Below, piece after piece: positions 16,253 to 24,693 of a stretch of DNA of 64,000 nt. Every line of letters begins with the position of its first letter. The stretch's first letter is position 1. A program made the translations under genes and the position numbers. The notes beneath the pieces were generated by a model. The model was not told where the DNA came from, made no database searches, and saw only the letters and a program-made list of their open reading frames with translations. The DNA is from Streptomyces sp. AC558_RSS880 (GTDB taxonomy: Bacteria > Actinomycetota > Actinomycetes > Streptomycetales > Streptomycetaceae): assembly GCF_019049255.1 (NCBI RefSeq), contig NZ_JAGMUJ010000029.1, positions 248,001 through 312,000 on the forward strand, read 5' to 3'.

Positions 16253-18562
16253 TCAGAACACGGTCTGGGGTCGCACCGCGTGCATGAGGTCCACGAGGTG
16301 CTCGTGGGCGGCGGCCGGTTCCTGGTGGTGTGCCGCCAGCCGCCGGTAGTGCGACTCCAACTGCTCGCGCAACGCGCGCTCCGGCGCGCTCAGACGGCGC
16401 AGGGCGCGGGCGGTGAGCCGTCCGGCACCGCTTCCCGGGGAGCCGGGACGGTCGCTGAGGCTGTGCACCGCGTCCAGTTTCCACTCGTGGAGTTCGGTGC
16501 TCAGGCGCAGCGCCTCGTCCTCGGACAGGCCCGGCTCCCCGTCGCCCGGACGCCGGCCCACCAGGCCGTGCAGTTCGGCCAGTGCCGCGTCGACCTCGGC
16601 GGGCAGGGGCAGCGGATCGCCGTCTCCGGGCAGCCGGGCCGCGCGGATGCGCAGGGCGGCGATCCGGGCGACGGTGTGGTCCAGCGTGCCCTGCCGGACC
16701 CGGCCGAGCACGTCGATGGCCGTCCGGCGGTCGCGTGCGCGGAGCGCGATCCTGGCCAGGCCGAGGGCGGCGCCGCCGTGCGCGGGGTTGCGGGCGAACA
16801 CGGCCTCGTACAGTTCCTTGGCCGTGGGCCCGGCGGGGTCGTCACCGAGCCGTTCCGCGCAGTGGGCGAGGGCCAGTTTGGGGGCGTACTCGCCGGGCAG
16901 TTCGAGGTGGACCTGTGTGAAGTGGTTCCGGGCCTCGGCGACCTGCCGGGGGTCGTCGTCGAGGTCGGCGCCGCGCAGCGCGAGCAGGGCGCGGTGCCAC
17001 TCCAGCCGCCACCGGCGCACGGCGGACGGTCCGGGGACGGAGTCGGCGGTGTCGAGTTCCTCCTGGGCGCGCCGCAGGTCGTCGCGGGTGTTCCGGCCCA
17101 GCAGGACGCGCACGTTGTGCAGGCGGATCTCCACCGAGGGCGGCTTCTCGTCCTCCTGATCGAGGAGCCGGTCCGGGTCGTAACCGCTGCTCACCTCGAA
17201 CCGCGTGGCCTGCGGATCGCCCGGATAGGGCCTGGGCACCGGCAGGCAGGCGGCGATCTCGGCGGGGGTGGGCGTGCCGAGGTCGAGGGTCGGTGCCACG
17301 GGCGGCTGGTACCGGTCGCGGCGGGGCCTCTCCAGCCAGTGCCCGATGCCCGGCACCGTGCCGAGCCGGGCGCCGGGCAGCCGGGTGGACGGCCGGAAGT
17401 GGTCGGAGGGCTCCGGCGGGTCGCTCTTGCCGCGCAGCGCGCGGATCTCCCGCAGGGCACCGCGCAGTTGGCCGACCATCTCACGGGCGTCGGTGAAGCG
17501 GCGGCCCGGGTCGGTCCGCACGGCACGGTCGACGACCCGCTGGAAGGAGGCGGTGCCGAGGCCGGGCGCCTCGGTGACGGCCCAGCGGGAGAGTTCCCGC
17601 AGGGTGACGCCGACGGTGTGCAGGTCGTGGGCGACGGTGGGCGCGGCCGACGTCGCGGTCTCGGGCGCCATGTAGTCGGGCGTGACGTGGGCGGGCGGCA
17701 GGCCCTGGCCCTGTTCGCGCATGCCGCCGAGGTCGATGACCTTGATGCCGTCCCGGTGGTGCACGACGTTGGACGGCTTCATGTCCCCGTACACGAAGAC
17801 CCGTTCGCCGTCGGCGTGCAGATGGACGAAGGCCTCGAGGATCTGGCAGCCGTACGCCGCGACGTGCTCGATGTCGAGGACGGACTCCCCGCGCCGGACC
17901 TCCTCGGTGACCCTCGCGAGGGTGCCGTCGCCGACGTCGTCCATGACGATGTAGCCGCCGGTGACCTGCCCGCTGTCGTCCCTGCGGGCGACGAAGTCGC
18001 GGATCTGGACGATGCGGGGGTGGCGGATGGCGACGAGGTTGCGGCGTTCCACGTCGGCGAGGCGGGCGCCGTCGTGCTCGTACCGGTTGAGCAGTCCCTT
18101 GACGGCGACGACGTCGCCGAGGTGGGTGTCCTCGGCGAGGTAGACCCAGCCCTGGCCGCCGTGTGCGATGGGTCCCATGATCCGGTACTGGTCGCGCAGC
18201 AGGTCGCCCTCGGCGAGTTCGGGCCGGTACGAGTAGCGCTCGCCGCACGCCGGGCAGAATCCCTCGATCGGCACCGGTCCCTCGGTGTAGGGCGGGGCGA
18301 AGGTGATGCCGCAGTCCGCGGACGAGCAGCTCATGCGGATGCGCAGCGGGGCCTCGGGACGGATGAGGCGTTCCCCGGCGGGGCGCGGCTCGCGCTCGGG
18401 GAGGGCGAGGAGTTCGCGGGGGCCGAGTGCGCGGGGGTCGCCGGGCAGGTCGGGCAGTCCGGGGCCGTTCGCCGCGCGGCCGCAGGTGGCGCAGTAGCCG
18501 GTGGGCAGCACGGTGCCGCCGCAGGGGGCTCCGGTGAAGCGCCGGTGCGGGCAGGTCGTCAT
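16253..18562 (-). CDS. pknG: PknG-like Ser/Thr protein kinase with zinc ribbons and C-terminal TPR region
   Basis: A 769-residue soluble kinase with the PknG order: an N-terminal Cys-rich (rubredoxin-like) part with CPHRRFTGAPCG, YCATCG, CSSADCG and FCPACGE (residues about 4-108), the kinase domain (about 125-385) and a helical C-terminal repeat region (about 470-769). Kinase residues visible are the glycine loop IAHGGQGWVYLAED, Lys in VVAVKGLL, catalytic Asp in YGDMKPSNVV (about 260) and metal Asp in KVIDLGG. As in PknG, HRD and DFG are altered (YGD, DLG). In mycobacteria and corynebacteria PknG senses amino acids via GlnX/GlnH and phosphorylates the FHA protein GarA/OdhI. Here matching membrane and binding-protein genes follow in the operon. 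Confidence 0.9.
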   Translation of the reverse strand: MTTCPHRRFTGAPCGGTVLPTGYCATCGRAANGPGLPDLPGDPRALGPRELLALPEREPRPAGERLIRPEAPLRIRMSCSSADCGITFAPPYTEGPVPIEGFCPACGERYSYRPELAEGDLLRDQYRIMGPIAHGGQGWVYLAEDTHLGDVVAVKGLLNRYEHDGARLADVERRNLVAIRHPRIVQIRDFVARRDDSGQVTGGYIVMDDVGDGTLARVTEEVRRGESVLDIEHVAAYGCQILEAFVHLHADGERVFVYGDMKPSNVVHHRDGIKVIDLGGMREQGQGLPPAHVTPDYMAPETATSAAPTVAHDLHTVGVTLRELSRWAVTEAPGLGTASFQRVVDRAVRTDPGRRFTDAREMVGQLRGALREIRALRGKSDPPEPSDHFRPSTRLPGARLGTVPGIGHWLERPRRDRYQPPVAPTLDLGTPTPAEIAACLPVPRPYPGDPQATRFEVSSGYDPDRLLDQEDEKPPSVEIRLHNVRVLLGRNTRDDLRRAQEELDTADSVPGPSAVRRWRLEWHRALLALRGADLDDDPRQVAEARNHFTQVHLELPGEYAPKLALAHCAERLGDDPAGPTAKELYEAVFARNPAHGGAALGLARIALRARDRRTAIDVLGRVRQGTLDHTVARIAALRIRAARLPGDGDPLPLPAEVDAALAELHGLVGRRPGDGEPGLSEDEALRLSTELHEWKLDAVHSLSDRPGSPGSGAGRLTARALRRLSAPERALREQLESHYRRLAAHHQEPAAAHEHLVDLMHAVRPQTVF

Positions 18563-18608
18563 GGTCTCGCGGCCCTCCTTCCCCACCCGGGCCGGGCGGT
18601 GCGCCGCG

Positions 18609-19934
18609 TCACCGGTCCCCGCAGCGGCTCAGGTCGGCACGCAGCGTCCTGATGAGGGCGCGCAGCCGGGCGAGTTGCTGTTGCGGGTCCCGTACGTCGT
18701 CGAGCAGGCGGCGCGTGGCCCGGTGCCGGTCGGCGGTCTCGGTCACGGAGCCGAGGGAGGCGCTGTCGACGATGTCGCGGCGTATCGCCCGGCTGAACTC
18801 CGCGCGCTGCAGGCGGTCGAGCAGCGTGTCCGCGTGGTGGAGGAGCGCGGGCCGCAGGAGGAGGTCGCGGGACGCGGCCCAGCCGGGCCCGCCCTCGTGC
18901 CGGAAGACGAGCAGCAGCCGGAAACCGAACACCCGTAACCTGGCCAGGATCTCGATGAGGGGGCCCGGCTGGGGCTCCTCGTCGAGACCGTCGACGAGGA
19001 CCGTGACCGGCCGTACGGGCGCCCGGTCGGCCGCCCGCTCGGGCCGCCGGGCCTTGGCGCCGCGCAGCCAGTCCCAGTACGCCAGGTACTCGCCGGGCGG
19101 GAAGGTCACCTGGTCCAGCGCGTGGTCGATGAGCTCGGGCCTGCTGGCGCCGCCGCGGTGGACGACATGGGCGCGGTGCAGCAGATGGCGCAGGGAGCGG
19201 TCCTTGCCGCTGCCCGGGGGCACCACGGTGATCTTCACCGGGTCCTCGTCCGGGTCGTCGAACCACCGGGTCAACCGCTCCTCGAAGCCGTGGTCCCAGG
19301 CGCCCGGACCGCTCAGCTCCTTGACCACCGGCGAGAGTTCGGCGATGCGGCCGACGGGGATCAGGTACGAGAAGGAGAGCCGGTTGTCCTCGGGCAGGGC
19401 CGCGCCCAGGTCTCCGCGCCAGCTGACGACGAGGCCCACCACCCGGGCGGGACGGCCCTCCTCGGGCCGGGTGCACACGGCGGCGCCGCTGAAGCCGGCG
19501 CGCACCACCTCCGACCGGGTGACGGCGTCGAGCTGCACCCGCTCACCGCTGACACCGCCGATCCGCCCCCACAGGCTCATGCCGTCGTCGAAGCCCTCCG
19601 CGTAACCGGTCGCGTACACCTCCATACCGCCCCACAGCCGGGTGTCCAGCGGAGCGCGGCGCGCCTGCGGACGGGGGCTGTCCAGGCGCAGCACGGCGAC
19701 GTCCTCGCCGCCGGGGCCCTCCGCCAGCCAGCCGCCGGGCATGACCCGCGCGGCAACCGGTTCCAGCCCGCCGTTCTCGGCGAACTCCAGCCACATCACG
19801 GCGTCCGGACGGCGCACCACGTGCGCACAGGTCAGCGCCGTGTACTGGTCGACGAGCACGCCGGCGCCGCACACGGGGCCGTGGGCGTCCTCGCGCCGCA
19901 GCCTGAGTCTCCAGTCCGCACGCAGTTCCCCCAT
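18609..19934 (-). CDS. Trypsin-like serine protease fused to a degenerate STAND-type NTPase
   Basis: A 441-residue protein. Residues 1-210 are a chymotrypsin-fold protease with the triad His38 (ALTCAHV), Asp78 (GEDVAVLRL) and Ser149 (AGFSGAAV); no signal peptide is present, so it acts in the cytoplasm. Residues about 230-441 look like a truncated STAND/AAA-like NTPase: a degenerate P loop (VVPPGSGKDRS, no Ser/Thr after Lys) and a Walker B VTVLVDGLDEEP. Protease plus STAND modules without a signal peptide are typical of predicted prokaryotic conflict and stress-response systems. It heads the operon that continues into the PknG-like kinase (gap of 46 bases) and is divergent from a Trypco2-like gene. 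Confidence 0.82.
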   Translation of the reverse strand: MGELRADWRLRLRREDAHGPVCGAGVLVDQYTALTCAHVVRRPDAVMWLEFAENGGLEPVAARVMPGGWLAEGPGGEDVAVLRLDSPRPQARRAPLDTRLWGGMEVYATGYAEGFDDGMSLWGRIGGVSGERVQLDAVTRSEVVRAGFSGAAVCTRPEEGRPARVVGLVVSWRGDLGAALPEDNRLSFSYLIPVGRIAELSPVVKELSGPGAWDHGFEERLTRWFDDPDEDPVKITVVPPGSGKDRSLRHLLHRAHVVHRGGASRPELIDHALDQVTFPPGEYLAYWDWLRGAKARRPERAADRAPVRPVTVLVDGLDEEPQPGPLIEILARLRVFGFRLLLVFRHEGGPGWAASRDLLLRPALLHHADTLLDRLQRAEFSRAIRRDIVDSASLGSVTETADRHRATRRLLDDVRDPQQQLARLRALIRTLRADLSRCGDR

Positions 19935-20025
19935 GCCGTCTCACACTACGTGCAAAGCACGGGGCGTCCCTAGACTTGTGAGCAGGGTGCATCGGTCAAT
20001 CAACCGAAAGTGGCGGTGTGTTGAA

Positions 20026-20340
20026 ATGACGAATGCGGAACCGATCGGCCTGGCGGAGGCCATCGGCACGGTACGTGCGGAGCTGGCGCGGGCCCAGGCC
20101 GAAGGCGCGCAGAGCGACTGGCGGTTCCACGTGGAGCAGGTCAGCCTGGAGTTCTCGGTGCAGTTCCACCGGGCCGGCGAGGGCGGGGCGGGGCTGCGCC
20201 TGGGCGTGGTCGAGGCACGTCTGGGCGGCTCGGTGAGCCACGACTCCACGCACCGCATCGAGGTCGCCCTCAAGCCCCTTCCCCGCCCCGACGGCCGGCA
20301 CCACGAGGTCGGCCGCGAGGACACCACCGCCCGAAGCTGA
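20026..20340 (+). CDS. Trypco2-like small protein (trypsin co-occurring domain)
   Basis: A 104-residue protein with an N-terminal helix (IGLAEAIGTVRAELARAQAE) followed by a beta-rich part containing WRFHVEQVSLEFSVQFHR, LRLGVVEARLGG and THRIEVALKP. This helix-plus-meander layout, and the phrase pattern of a C-terminal strand after a Ser/His turn, match the Trypco2 domain, named because it co-occurs with trypsin-like peptidases in conflict gene neighbourhoods. Here it is divergent from a cytoplasmic trypsin-STAND gene 91 bases away, exactly the expected partner. Its biochemical role is not established. ATG at 20026 is used. Confidence 0.78.
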   Translation: MTNAEPIGLAEAIGTVRAELARAQAEGAQSDWRFHVEQVSLEFSVQFHRAGEGGAGLRLGVVEARLGGSVSHDSTHRIEVALKPLPRPDGRHHEVGREDTTARS

Positions 20341-20386
20341 GCCACCCCGCTCCGGAAGCCCTCCCGCCGCGCTGCTGTGGCCATGC

Positions 20387-20911
20387 GTCGTCGGGCTCGC
20401 CAAGGCCGCCAAGGTGTTCGACGTCCCGACCATTCTGACAACCGTTCTGGAAGAGCGCGGTGGCCTCCTCGTTCAGGGGCTGCAGGATGTGTTCCCGGAG
20501 CAGAAGCCGATCAACAGGACCTTCATCAACACCTGGCAGGACGAGCGTGTCGTGAACGCCGTCAAGGCGACAGGACGCAAGAAGCTGATCATCGCCGGCC
20601 TCTGGACGGAGATGTGTGTGGCCATGCCGGCCATACAGGCGGTGGGTGAGGGCTTCGAGGTCTTCGCCGTCACCGACGCGTCGGGTGGTGTCTCGAAGGA
20701 GGCCCACGACATGGCGGTACGGCGCATGGTCCAGGCGGGCGTGGTCCCGATCACCTGGATGGTCGCGCTGGGCGAGTGGCAGCGCGACTGGGCCCGTGAG
20801 AAGACCATGCGGGGTGCCGCCGAGGTCCAGCAGCAGCACGGCGGTGCCACCGGTGTGGCCTTCACCTGGGAAATGCAGCTCCTGGCCACGCCCACCGGAA
20901 ACGAGGCCTGA
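20387..20911 (+). pseudogene. Isochorismatase-family hydrolase, N-terminus lost
   Basis: The reading frame from VGLAKAAKVFDVPTILTTV to the stop matches the C-terminal three quarters of YcaC-type cysteine hydrolases, with the nucleophile Cys in LWTEMCVAMPA and the typical FAVTDASGGVSKEAHDMAV. The first 45 or so residues, including the catalytic Asp (DHQ motif of the family), are absent: in-frame homology begins abruptly at about 20387, with unrelated sequence before it. A product could only start at GTG 20414 and would lack the catalytic Asp, so it should be inactive. Confidence 0.75.
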
Positions 20912-20912
20912 C

Positions 20913-21220
20913 ATCACCGCCGCCCCGGCACCGATCCGTATCGGGTACCGCCTGTCGCTGACCGGTTCCCTCGCGGACGACAGCGGGTCGGCCCGTCTCG
21001 CCCATGAAATCTGGCGTGAGGACACCAACAGCCGAGGCGGACTTCTCGGCCTTCCCGTCGAGTTCGTCCGGTACGACGACCAAGAGAACGCTGACAACGT
21101 TCCCAGGATCCACGAACGGCTGATCGACGAGCACGACGTGGAACTCGTCCTCGGTGGATACGGCACCGACACCTTGCTGCCGGCCATGCCGCTGATACTC
21201 GACACGCTGCGCGCTGCCGA
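20913..21220 (+). pseudogene. Fragment of a receptor-type substrate-binding protein
   Basis: Directly after the isochorismatase stop, an open frame reads IRIGYRLSLTGSLADDSGSA, then SRGGLLGLPVEFVRYDDQEN and LVLGGYGTDTLLPAMPLI. This is lobe 1 of a branched-chain amino-acid type (Peripla_BP_6) binding protein. There is no start codon or signal peptide, and the similarity breaks off near 21220, so only about 100 residues of a normally 400-residue protein remain. Confidence 0.6.
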
Positions 21221-21222
21221 AG

Positions 21223-21333
21223 TCCGCCCAGCCCGGCGCGAAGAAGGCCCTGCAGGAGATCTGCAACGCCGGAGCCGGAGCCCACTTCGAGGGCGGTCAC
21301 CTTGTCGAATGCTCCGAGATCCTCGCGGCGTGA
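21223..21333 (+). mobile_element. Possible IS256-family transposase scrap with internal deletion
   Basis: The frame reads SAQPGAKKALQEICNAGAGA and then HFEGGHLVECSEILAA before TGA. The first part recalls the conserved core (PGAKKALAEI) and the last part the extreme C-terminus (RAGARFExGHLVER) of IS256-type transposases, as though the middle were deleted. No terminal inverted repeats were found, and the call rests on remembered family sequence only. Confidence 0.4.
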
Positions 21334-21372
21334 TCGAAGCCGCGAGGATCGGAGCGACCGTCAGGCGTGGGA

Positions 21373-22326
21373 CTACTGCACGCGGGACTGCCGCGGAGTA
21401 TGAGTGCGCAGGGCTTCTGTGAACCACGCGAACACCGGTACCAGGCTGGGCGGGACGGGCCATCCGTTGATGACGGCCAGCAGGTGCCAGTAGCGTTCCG
21501 CGCGGGGATCGCCGGCGATCTCCAGGCGTGTCAGCAGCCAGTGGCGCAAGTCGGCGTCGTCGGCGCGGCTGAAGGTTTGTGCGTAACGGGCGGTAAGGGC
21601 GTCGATGACGGGTGCGGCCTCGGCCGAGACCGGGGCGATGCCGGCATCGAGTGCGCGGCCGACGCTGTCGCGGACGGTCTCGGTCAGGTCGTGGTGCAAG
21701 CCGGTGACGTCGCCTTGGGCGCGCTCGGCTGCCTGGTACTCCGCCATCCGGCGGACGGCGGCGCGGAAGTCGGGGTCCTGGGTGAGTTCGGCGAGTTCCA
21801 CCCAGGCGTCGACCTGATGGGGTTCGGGGTCGTCCGGCAGTTCGGGCATGGCCGAGCGCATCATGTCGACGAAGTCGGCGTTGGCGTCGAACCCGCCGAA
21901 GGTGTCGTCGATGAAGTCGGTGATGAGGTGTCGGCGTTCGTCGTCGGAGAGCTTGGCAAGCTTGTGCATGAGGTCCATTTCCTCGGGGGTGGAGCCTCGT
22001 TTGGCCACCGCTCGCAGCACCGCGCGCCGCAGTCGGAGGGTGCGGATCTGCACCTCCAGGGCGTCGGCGTGTGCGGCCGCGACCTCGGGCACCGAGACTT
22101 CCCGGTCCAGCACCTGCCGGATGACAGCAAGGTCGAGCCCCAGGTCACGCAGGGTGCGTACCAGATCCAGACGCGCCAGTGCGCCGATGTCATAGAGACG
22201 GTAGCCAGCCGGGCTGCGGTCCGTCGGCGGCACGATTCCGGTGTCGGAGTAGAACCGAATGGTCTTGACCGTCAGCCCGGTCCGCCGGGCCAGGGCCCCG
22301 ATCGTGAAGAGCGTGTCGCCGTCCAT
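21373..22326 (-). CDS. MerR-family transcriptional regulator
   Basis: A 317-residue regulator. The N-terminal winged helix is FTIGALARRTGLTVKTIRFY then RSPAGYRLYD (residues about 7-45), followed by the usual MerR dimerisation helix to about residue 115. The 200-residue C-terminal part is helical and acidic, longer than metal-sensing MerR proteins, and has no Cys pair, so a small-molecule effector is likely. The start is ATG 22326. Its promoter has an extended 19-bp spacer with a central dyad, the hallmark of MerR-type activation, suggesting autoregulation. Confidence 0.9.
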   Translation of the reverse strand: MDGDTLFTIGALARRTGLTVKTIRFYSDTGIVPPTDRSPAGYRLYDIGALARLDLVRTLRDLGLDLAVIRQVLDREVSVPEVAAAHADALEVQIRTLRLRRAVLRAVAKRGSTPEEMDLMHKLAKLSDDERRHLITDFIDDTFGGFDANADFVDMMRSAMPELPDDPEPHQVDAWVELAELTQDPDFRAAVRRMAEYQAAERAQGDVTGLHHDLTETVRDSVGRALDAGIAPVSAEAAPVIDALTARYAQTFSRADDADLRHWLLTRLEIAGDPRAERYWHLLAVINGWPVPPSLVPVFAWFTEALRTHTPRQSRVQ

Positions 22327-22332
22327 GCCTGC

Positions 22333-22363
22333 ACCTTCGTGCCTCCCCCTACGGGAGACTCAA
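22333..22363 (-). promoter_or_regulatory. MerR-type promoter with 19-bp spacer
   Basis: On the minus strand, TTGAGT (22363-22358) and GAAGGT (22338-22333) are separated by 19 bp. The spacer contains CTCCCGTAGGGGGAG, a dyad centred between the elements. The -10 hexamer lies only 6 bases from the ATG at 22326, so the transcript would be leaderless or nearly so. The over-long spacer is diagnostic of MerR-family activated promoters. Confidence 0.55.
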
Positions 22364-22622
22364 GCCCAGTCTCCCCGTTGGTGCTTCCACCCCACCGGGT
22401 CGCCGATCCACAGGCCTTGACCATTACTCGACCGCCCTCGGCCGGCAGGCCCGACGAGACGGAGGAATCCCGCACGGCCACTTCAAGCTCCTCGTGCTTC
22501 TCGACGCCGCCGACCACCGGACCCGGGCGCTGAAGAGTCTCGCCGACGGTCTCCGCATCTCTCGGAGGGCGTTGAGTCCGGATCGGATATTCGGTGTTCT
22601 GCCCGCCCCATGAGGACGCAGG

Positions 22623-23204
22623 ATGGTGCGCATGACTTTGGCCACCCCTACACTGCACACCGCTCGCCTGCGACTGCGCCCCTTCACCGACACCGACGTG
22701 GATCCCCTCTTCGCACTGCACAGCAGCGCCTACGTGCTGCGCTACTGGGACTCCCCGCCGTGGAACGAACGGGCTCGAGCCGACCGCTTCATCGCGACGT
22801 GCCGGAAGATGGAGGACGAAGGCACCGGGGTGCGGGTGGCCATCGACCGTGCTTCTGACGGGGCCTTCGTCGGCTGGTGCGGTCTGACCGGATGGAACCC
22901 GGACTACCGCAGCGCGTCGTTGGGCTACGTCCTCGGCGATGCGATGTGGGGCCACGGCTACGCGACGGAAGCCGCGCACGCCGTGCTGAAGTGGGCATTC
23001 GACACACTGGACCTGAATCGAGTGCAGGCTGAGACCGATACGCGCAACGTGGCGTCCGCCCGGGTCCTGGAGAAGCTCGGATTCATGCGGGAAGGGACAC
23101 TGCGGGAAGACTGCGTCGTGAACGGCGAGGTGTCCGACTCGTGGGTGTTCGGGTTGATCAGGCGAGAGTGGCGACCGTCGGCCATGCCGACCCCGGCCCA
23201 CTGA
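22623..23204 (+). CDS. GNAT acetyltransferase, RimJ/RimL type
   Basis: A 193-residue protein of the family that acetylates N-terminal amino groups or small molecules. Landmarks are LHTARLRLRPFTDTDVDPLF near the start, the beta-bulge/acetyl-CoA region GYVLGDAMWGHGYATEAAHA (about residues 100-120) and NVASARVLEKLGFMREGTLR near the C-terminus. ATG 22623 has GAGG 7 bases upstream; ATG 22632 is also possible. Confidence 0.9.
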   Translation: MVRMTLATPTLHTARLRLRPFTDTDVDPLFALHSSAYVLRYWDSPPWNERARADRFIATCRKMEDEGTGVRVAIDRASDGAFVGWCGLTGWNPDYRSASLGYVLGDAMWGHGYATEAAHAVLKWAFDTLDLNRVQAETDTRNVASARVLEKLGFMREGTLREDCVVNGEVSDSWVFGLIRREWRPSAMPTPAH

Positions 23205-23570
23205 GCGGCCGTTGCATCCGCTTCCGGTACAGGCCGCGTCCGGACTGGGTGAGGACGCCTTGGCGGGCCGGCAGCCCGGCCGCCTCCCTCGCCATGGTGT
23301 TCAAGCTGGTCGAGTGCGACGAGACCGTCGCAACCTGATCACGTCACCCGAACCACAGCGATTGACAATTGCTCTCGCCAACGCCTTCTTGACACCCGGC
23401 TCCTTCAACGCGGGACATGATCGCCTACTTGGAATCGGCCACGCTCGCGTTCAGCGGCTTCATCGGATCGAGCGCCTGGCCGCCACCGATGACGGCCGCC
23501 TGGTGAATTACCCGCACAATTAGCTAGGTTGCCCTCGCCTCGTCCGATTCTCACAGGGGGAGTGGCAGCC
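23205..23570. other. Non-coding, scarred stretch with a probable IS256 fragment
   Basis: No intact gene. At 23279-23338 (plus) a frame reads AASLAMVFKLVECDETVAT and stops; LAMVFKL resembles the ALAVMFKL segment of IS256-type transposases, so this may be another part of the element seen at 21223. The rest, up to the C45-type gene start, has only short open frames and a slightly AT-richer patch at 23500-23530. Confidence 0.35.
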
Positions 23571-24515
23571 GTGCAGCAACAGGACATGACCTTCCAGGCG
23601 ATCGAGGTCGGCGACGGCGGCGACGGGCGGTGGGCCGCCCACGCCCGGACCCTGTGGCAGGACATGGAGGGCCTGCTGACCGAGGAGGGCCGGACTCCGG
23701 AGGGCACGGACCGTGTTCGGGCGCTGTTCCGTGCGCACATGCCGGAACTGGTCCCGGTTCTGGACCGCCTGGCCGTCCAACTCGACCGGCCCGAGGCGGA
23801 AGCCTTCCTCACCCACGCGGCACTGCGGCCGTTCTCCCCGGCCTGCACCCAGATCGGCAGGAACGGCACTCTGCTGCGCAACTACGACTTCCCGCCCGAT
23901 CAGTGCGAGGGCACCATCGTCTCCTCCTGCTTCCTGCGCCCCGTGATCGGGATGCAGGACGTGCTGTGGGGCTTGCTGGACGGGATGAACGACGCCGGTC
24001 TCGCGGTCTCGGTCACCTTCGGCGGACGTTCCGTCTTCGGACGTGGCTTCGCCATTCTCATCGTGGTGCGCTATCTGCTGGAGACGTGCGACACCGTCGA
24101 CGAGGCGGTCGGCAGGCTGCGGTCCCTGCCGATCGCCGTCCCTCAGAACCTCACCCTTGTCGATCCCGCGAAGGCGGTGACGGTGTTCGTGGGGCCGGAT
24201 ATGTCGCCGACGGTGGCGCCGGATGCCTGTGCCGCCAATCACCAGCACCTGCCGGTGACCGACGAGCAGGAGCGGGCCTTGCGGACGCGGGAGCGGCTGC
24301 GCGCCATTCGCGCCGCGGGTACGGACGTGGCGGCGATGCTGAAGCCGCCGCTGTATCGATCCGTCGACGAGCAGGGATCGGGCACGCTCTACACAGCCCG
24401 CTACCGGCCCGTCGAGGGCCGTGTGACGTACTACTGGCCCGGTGAGTCCTGGCAACAGTCCTTCGGTGACTTCGCACCCGGATCCCGCACCGTGACCTTG
24501 GGCCGGGCCGGCTGA
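23571..24515 (+). CDS. C45-family peptidase / penicillin acyltransferase-like N-terminal nucleophile hydrolase
   Basis: A 314-residue protein. The family matures by cutting before a Cys, which then becomes the N-terminal nucleophile. Here that residue is most likely Cys92 in FSPACTQIGRNG, followed by LLRNYDFPP (the conserved RNYD segment). GLLDGMNDAGLAVSVTFGG is the family's second signature. Residues 1-91 would be the pro-peptide. Members include isopenicillin N acyltransferase and amide hydrolases; the substrate here is unknown. GTG 23571 is preceded by GGGGGAG at 8 bases. Confidence 0.85.
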   Translation: MQQQDMTFQAIEVGDGGDGRWAAHARTLWQDMEGLLTEEGRTPEGTDRVRALFRAHMPELVPVLDRLAVQLDRPEAEAFLTHAALRPFSPACTQIGRNGTLLRNYDFPPDQCEGTIVSSCFLRPVIGMQDVLWGLLDGMNDAGLAVSVTFGGRSVFGRGFAILIVVRYLLETCDTVDEAVGRLRSLPIAVPQNLTLVDPAKAVTVFVGPDMSPTVAPDACAANHQHLPVTDEQERALRTRERLRAIRAAGTDVAAMLKPPLYRSVDEQGSGTLYTARYRPVEGRVTYYWPGESWQQSFGDFAPGSRTVTLGRAG

Positions 24516-24693
24516 GAAGCTTTCCGGACTCCTGCCCACCCCTGCACGGAAATCTTGCAAGAACGCGAAGACGAGTGGGTGACGACGACCCACGTCTGAT
24601 CCGGGAGCGTCCGGTGCGTTTCCGCCCAGGGTTCCACGGTCGGCTCCAGCGCCGCCTCACCGCCATTGCCGAGCGGCAACCGCGCTGTTCCCC

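Noticed and set aside
14993..18652. A 1219-residue plus-strand open frame
   Set aside because: Antisense to the PknG-like and VWA genes, with low-complexity composition typical of a shadow.
22418..22612. Plus-strand frame reading a helical segment (LVLLDAADHRTRALKSLADG)
   Set aside because: Looks protein-like for about 45 residues but has no start and matches no family I recognise; could be a gene scrap.
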